A DNA stretch of 10,109 bases. It comes from Flavobacterium sp. (GTDB lineage Bacteria > Bacteroidota > Bacteroidia > Flavobacteriales > Flavobacteriaceae). Both the position numbers and the translations under genes were made by a program. Positions 7,073-10,109 of the stretch are shown in pieces. The stretch covers positions 1-10,109 of the forward strand of contig SEBM01000102.1 of the NCBI GenBank assembly GCA_004296145.1, in the 5' to 3' direction. Below the pieces are notes generated by a model. The model searched no databases and was not told where the DNA came from. It saw nothing but the letters and a program-made list of their open reading frames with translations. Each line of letters starts with the position of its first letter. Position 1 is the stretch's first letter.

Positions 7073-7924
7073 TTATAGTGCTTTTACCGTTTCTACAAAA
7101 GTACTTTTTTTATCAATAATTCCGAGATCAAATAATTGATTTTGAATTTTAATAAATGCTTTTTCACTTAAATGTTTTTGAGACCATTGTGTCAGTTTTA
7201 ACCATTCCTGAATGTCTTCCAGTTTTTGATTAAAAAGTTCTGCAAGGGTTTTGTCAATGTTAGGAATCTGAGTAAAATCGTGTGTCGTTTTGTTTATAAT
7301 TTCAAGGATTTTTTCAACTGTTTTCGGGTTCTTTTTTAAGAATTCATCACGAACGGTAATCACAAATGAGGGCCATGGAGTAGGGCAGTCACCAACACGT
7401 CTGAAAATTCCTTTATCCACAAGCGGTTTGGTCATAAAATGTTCCCACATAAAATAATCTGCAGTCCCGTTTGTCAGAGCTTCAACAGCGCCATCAATTG
7501 TATTGATGATTTCAAATTCCAGATTATCTGTATCCCAGCCTTGTTCATTTGCGTTTACATACGCCATAAGCTGCGATCCTGAACCTAATCTCGAAATAGC
7601 CACTTTTTTATTTTCAAGATCTTTAATCGTTTGATAATCTGACTTGGCAGCTACGTGAATTCCCCAGATCAAAGGAGATTGTACATAAATCTGAACAATT
7701 TTACTTGGATTTCCGGCCACAATATCTTTTACAATTCCTTCAGTTAGGATTACAGCAATATCAGCTTCACCATCACGCAGCATCTGGCACATTTTTCCTG
7801 TACCTTCAGGAATGTTTTTCCATTGCAAATCGATATTTTCCGCTTCAAATTCGCCATTTTCAATGCATAGTTGCCATGGCAAATTGAAGTGTTCGGGAAC
7901 ACCCACAATTTTTACGGTTTTCAT
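7073..7924 (-). CDS. CA3427-like periplasmic-binding-fold protein without signal peptide
   Basis: A 283-residue protein with the fold of SsuA/THI5-type substrate-binding proteins. It begins MKTVKIVGVPEHFNLPWQLC, where the first strand of the binding fold starts at once, so there is no signal peptide and the protein should be cytosolic. Motifs include PEGTGKM (39-45), DIAVILTEG (55-63), a ligand-loop segment SRLGSGS (111-117), ADYFMWEHFM (155-164) and PWPSF (183-187). From memory these resemble the Candida albicans CA3427 group, a family shared by bacteria and fungi whose members are soluble and have no ABC transporter partners. No permease or ATPase gene is nearby here either. The ligand is unknown; thiamine-precursor, sulfonate or nitrate-like molecules are the ligands of distant relatives. 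It precedes the transglutaminase-like gene by 16 bases. A 68-base repeat-bearing spacer lies upstream. The ATG at 7924 is the natural start. Confidence 0.82.
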   Translation of the reverse strand: MKTVKIVGVPEHFNLPWQLCIENGEFEAENIDLQWKNIPEGTGKMCQMLRDGEADIAVILTEGIVKDIVAGNPSKIVQIYVQSPLIWGIHVAAKSDYQTIKDLENKKVAISRLGSGSQLMAYVNANEQGWDTDNLEFEIINTIDGAVEALTNGTADYFMWEHFMTKPLVDKGIFRRVGDCPTPWPSFVITVRDEFLKKNPKTVEKILEIINKTTHDFTQIPNIDKTLAELFNQKLEDIQEWLKLTQWSQKHLSEKAFIKIQNQLFDLGIIDKKSTFVETVKAL

Positions 7925-7930
7925 TATAAT

Positions 7931-7983
7931 TTAAGTTTAAGTTAAGTTTGGTATGCGTATGCTAAGTTTGAGTTGTTAAGTTT
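7931..7983 (-). repeat. Cluster of AAACTTA repeats in the leader of the binding-protein gene
   Basis: On the - strand the motif AAACTTA appears four times in 53 bases (complement TAAGTTT at 7932-7938, 7943-7949, 7963-7969 and 7977-7983), three of them followed by A to give AAACTTAA. A tandem GTATGC pair (7951-7962 on the + strand) sits between copies two and three. The spacer of 68 bases is the longest inside the six-gene run. The repeats could be an operator, or simply AT-rich intergenic duplication, which is common in Flavobacteria. Confidence 0.4.
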
Positions 7984-7992
7984 CTTTTTTAT

Positions 7993-8466
7993 TTAATTTT
8001 TTAATAAATCAGTTCTGTGCTTTTCAGAAAGGCAGGGTTCTGCAAATTCAATAACTTCCTGCGATTCATATTCATTTAGTATATTTTTGACAAGCGAATA
8101 ATCTACATCTTTTATGACTTCTACAGCAAATAATGTTTCGTTTAGACTTTCAGACGAACAATTAATAGCTTTCAGTTTTTCTCTGATGAGTTCTTTATCA
8201 AACTCTTTATCTAACAGTAAAACCTGCACGATAGAATTTCCTGAATTCTGTATTGTTTTTTTATGCATCCATTTTTTTTCGACTTCATCGTATTCTGCAT
8301 AAAAAATATCATCAGTAGCGATCAATGGTCCAAAAAATGGAATATTATCCAGTTTAAAAAGACCTTTTTCTATATCAATAATTTCTGCCCACATGGTTTC
8401 TGAAACTACCTGATCGAGATAGTCGCTGTAATATTTGAATAGTATTTTTTTATGGGTATCTTCCAT
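7993..8466 (-). CDS. DUF4265 domain-containing protein
   Basis: A 157-residue cytosolic protein of unknown function matching the DUF4265 family. The recognisable features are ETMWAEII (23-30), the core LDNIPFFGPLIATDDIFYAE (39-58), and SGNSIVQVLL (75-84) after a conserved tryptophan (Trp66). No signal peptide or membrane segment is seen. The start codon overlaps the stop of the upstream VOC gene by one base (TAATG on the - strand), a classic sign of translational coupling, so its amount is tied to the VOC protein. No catalytic residues are known for the family, and none can be proposed. The family assignment is from pattern memory and is fairly sure; function is open. Confidence 0.82.
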   Translation of the reverse strand: MEDTHKKILFKYYSDYLDQVVSETMWAEIIDIEKGLFKLDNIPFFGPLIATDDIFYAEYDEVEKKWMHKKTIQNSGNSIVQVLLLDKEFDKELIREKLKAINCSSESLNETLFAVEVIKDVDYSLVKNILNEYESQEVIEFAEPCLSEKHRTDLLKN

Positions 8467-8858
8467 TATTCAATTTCGTTTATTTCTGCTTTTAATGGTG
8501 ATATAACTATTCTGTAACCATCGGGATCCAAAAACATTTTTCCGTTTTCATTCCAAAAAGGGTTATTTGCAGTTATACTTGATATGTTGTTAGTTAAAAG
8601 CCTTTTTATTAATTCATTATAATTCTCAATAGTTTTTGGATAAAGCACTATAACATCATCCTGATCAAAACTGTGTTGTGCTTTTTCATTAGATTGTGTA
8701 AATTCAAAATGCCAGTCCAAACCCGATTTTCCAATAAAAATACCATCATAATTATTATGGTTTTGAAAACCGCCTAAACGCTCAAAATCAAGAAGATTGA
8801 CGTAGAAATCTTCAATCTTTTCTAAATTATCGGTATGTCTGGCAACTCTCAAAAACAT
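8466..8858 (-). CDS. VOC family protein, YycE-like
   Basis: A 130-residue vicinal-oxygen-chelate (glyoxalase/bleomycin-resistance fold) protein, cytosolic. It opens with FLRVARHTDNLEKIEDFYVNLLDFERLGGF, which closely follows the Bacillus YycE pattern, and closes with FLDPDGYRIVIS (109-120). Possible metal-site residues are His8, His50 and Glu52. The glutamate usually found five residues after the DPD motif in metal-dependent members is Val118 here, as it is in the YycE group, so a standard four-ligand metal centre and glyoxalase I activity are unlikely. A role in binding or modifying a small hydrophobic or toxic compound is possible but unproven. The gene lies 17 bases after the DinB-fold gene and overlaps the DUF4265 gene by one base. 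The ATG at 8858 starts the first beta strand, so no longer start is needed. Confidence 0.87.
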   Translation of the reverse strand: MFLRVARHTDNLEKIEDFYVNLLDFERLGGFQNHNNYDGIFIGKSGLDWHFEFTQSNEKAQHSFDQDDVIVLYPKTIENYNELIKRLLTNNISSITANNPFWNENGKMFLDPDGYRIVISPLKAEINEIE

Positions 8859-8875
8859 ATTTTTATTTTTAAATT

Positions 8876-9316
8876 TTAATTTCTAATCTGTGTAATATGA
8901 TGTTCCAGATGATCCACATAATCAGTCATTAAAAACCTTAAATCAATTACTGACTGATCAGATAATACAATTTTATAGTCTAGTGCCTTTTCATCAACAT
9001 TTTTAAACAGCCTGACAATTTGTTTGTTTAACGACAACCAAAGCTGTATAAGTTCTGCGATATCCATTTCCTGATAATGATTCAGATTAACCAGATCATT
9101 TTGATTATAAGGTCTGTGACGATATGGTTTTTCGAGATAATTTATTTCTGTAAAACGCACTAAATTATGAATGGCAGAATCTGTCAGATGTCCTAAAACC
9201 TCTTTTTTAGACCATTTTCCAGGATCTTTTGCTTCTAAAACCGAATTCTCAATTGCCTGAAAATAATTTGTGTTTTCTGTAAGTAATTGCTCAAATTTAA
9301 GAATTGTTTCCTGCAT
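8876..9316 (-). CDS. DinB-fold (DinB/YfiT-like) putative metalloprotein
   Basis: A 146-residue four-helix protein of the DinB/YfiT superfamily. The three metal-binding histidines expected for the fold are visible: His43 in KKEVLGHLTDSAIHN, and His136 and His140 in YVDHLEHHITQI near the C terminus, with the HxxxH spacing. PGKWSKKEVLGHLTDSA is the typical first-helix signature. Known members of the wider fold include thiol-dependent S-transferases (bacillithiol, mycothiol) and maleylpyruvate isomerase; which thiol or substrate applies here cannot be told. Members are often induced by DNA damage or antibiotics in other phyla, which should not be assumed here. Its ATG follows the phosphorylase stop codon directly (TAAATG), so the two are translated from one message. 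It should act in the cytosol. Confidence 0.9.
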   Translation of the reverse strand: MQETILKFEQLLTENTNYFQAIENSVLEAKDPGKWSKKEVLGHLTDSAIHNLVRFTEINYLEKPYRHRPYNQNDLVNLNHYQEMDIAELIQLWLSLNKQIVRLFKNVDEKALDYKIVLSDQSVIDLRFLMTDYVDHLEHHITQIRN

Positions 9317-10109
9317 TTAGATGGTACCTGAAAGTTTATTCAACGTATAATTAATTAGCTGATCAACTGCCTTATAAGGATCTTCACTAAAAGTACCGTT
9401 GGCTCTGTTGGCAATAATAGCGTTTAATGATAAAGCTTGATGTCCTAAAAGTGCTGAAAGTCCATAAATTGCAGCAGTTTCCATTTCTAAATTTGTGATT
9501 CTATTTCCTTCAAATAAGAACGTATCCATTTTATGATTTAGTTCATTATCTTGTATGGGTAAACGTAAAACGCGACCTTGAGGACCATAAAAACCACCCG
9601 CTGTAGCTGTTAAACCTTTAAAAATTTGATCACTTTCGATTAGTTTTTCAAGTTTTTCACTACAAGAAATAACATAAGGTCTTCCTTTTTTAAAATCCCA
9701 ATCAGTTTGTTTAATAAATGCTTCTTCAATTTCTGGATGAGTAACTTCATCAATTAAGTAAGAGCGAAGCATATTATCTAACCCTAATCCGTATTTTGAC
9801 ATTACAATACTGTCTACAGGAATATCATTTTGCAAAGAACCTGAAGTTCCCACACGAATAATATTTAAGGATGTTAATTCTTCTTTAGGTTGACGCGTTT
9901 CAAAATCGATATTTACTAAAGCATCCAATTCATTTATTACGATATCAATATTATCCGGTCCAATTCCGGTTGAGATTACAGACATTCTTCTTCCTTTATA
10001 GATTCCTGTTTGTGTTTTAAACTCTCTTTTTTGAGTAGAAAATTCGATGGAATCAAAAAATTGAGTGATTTTTTCAACTCGATTTTGATCTCCTACAAAA
10101 ATAATATCG
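9317..10109 (-). CDS. Nucleoside phosphorylase (uridine phosphorylase-like), 5' end outside the window
   Basis: A cytosolic enzyme that splits nucleosides with phosphate into base and ribose-1-phosphate (pyrimidine or purine salvage). An internal ATG at 9985 is not the true start: the frame stays open to the right edge and encodes 41 more residues that fit the family, beginning DIIFVGDQNRVEKITQFFD. Of the 263 visible residues, GDQNR (6-10) is the GDxxR phosphate-site motif, ISTGIG (45-50) and IRVGTSGS (84-91) are phosphate-binding strands, GFYGPQGR (172-179) resembles the pyrimidine-recognition segment of uridine phosphorylase, and LEMETA (207-212) holds the ribose-binding Glu-Met-Glu. Only about 20-30 N-terminal residues are probably missing. 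It is the most upstream visible gene of the run and is joined without a gap to the DinB-fold gene. Uridine specificity is inferred from these motifs. Confidence 0.9.
   Translation of the reverse strand, partial: DIIFVGDQNRVEKITQFFDSIEFSTQKREFKTQTGIYKGRRMSVISTGIGPDNIDIVINELDALVNIDFETRQPKEELTSLNIIRVGTSGSLQNDIPVDSIVMSKYGLGLDNMLRSYLIDEVTHPEIEEAFIKQTDWDFKKGRPYVISCSEKLEKLIESDQIFKGLTATAGGFYGPQGRVLRLPIQDNELNHKMDTFLFEGNRITNLEMETAAIYGLSALLGHQALSLNAIIANRANGTFSEDPYKAVDQLINYTLNKLSGTI

Noticed and set aside
7943..7970. Two exact TAAGTTTG elements on the + strand that look like -7 promoter elements.
   Set aside because: They face away from the binding-protein gene and lack a -33 element at normal distance. 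Better read as members of the local AAACTTA repeat cluster.
6124..10109. The six-gene run considered as a new defence or biosynthetic island.
   Set aside because: There is no nuclease, NTPase, toxin, integrase, repeat boundary or clear change in base composition. Each gene belongs to a common family, so the evidence does not support a special system.

Overview
The window is AT-rich and gene-dense. Its features point to Bacteroidota, most likely Flavobacterium or a close relative. The evidence is a TonB-dependent receptor with an N-terminal carboxypeptidase-regulatory-like domain, a LytS/LytTR two-component pair, -7 elements of the TAnnTTTG type instead of TATAAT, and no Shine-Dalgarno sequences ahead of the starts. 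No phage, transposon, CRISPR, tRNA or rRNA signature is visible. It reads as an ordinary chromosomal region, and I do not see a new defence or mobile system.

Layout. (1) 1-1140: a membrane-anchored or exported alpha/beta hydrolase on the + strand, with a good Bacteroidota promoter just upstream and a long stem-loop after it. That stem-loop also serves the convergent receptor gene. (2) 1143-3497, - strand: a stand-alone TonB-dependent outer-membrane receptor with no SusD partner. (3) 3498-3708: a 211-base divergent control region holding short direct repeats. (4) 3709-5507, + strand: a LytS-type histidine kinase and a LytTR response regulator separated by two bases, closed by a stem-loop terminator. 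(5) 5586-5951, - strand: a small lipocalin-like lipoprotein. (6) 6124-10109, - strand: a compact six-gene run read right to left. It comprises a nucleoside phosphorylase (its 5' end lies off the window), a DinB-fold protein, a YycE-like VOC protein, a DUF4265 protein, a cytosolic CA3427-like periplasmic-binding-fold protein and a membrane-anchored transglutaminase-like protein. Gaps are 0, 17, -1, 68 and 16 bases.

How the genes may work together. The kinase and regulator form one signalling unit, and the divergent receptor is the natural first candidate target (inference from position). The first four genes of the right-hand run are packed tightly enough to be co-transcribed. The 68-base spacer before the binding-protein gene carries repeated AAACTTA motifs, so the last two genes may be a separately controlled unit or a read-through continuation. 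No shared pathway for this run can be read from the sequence.
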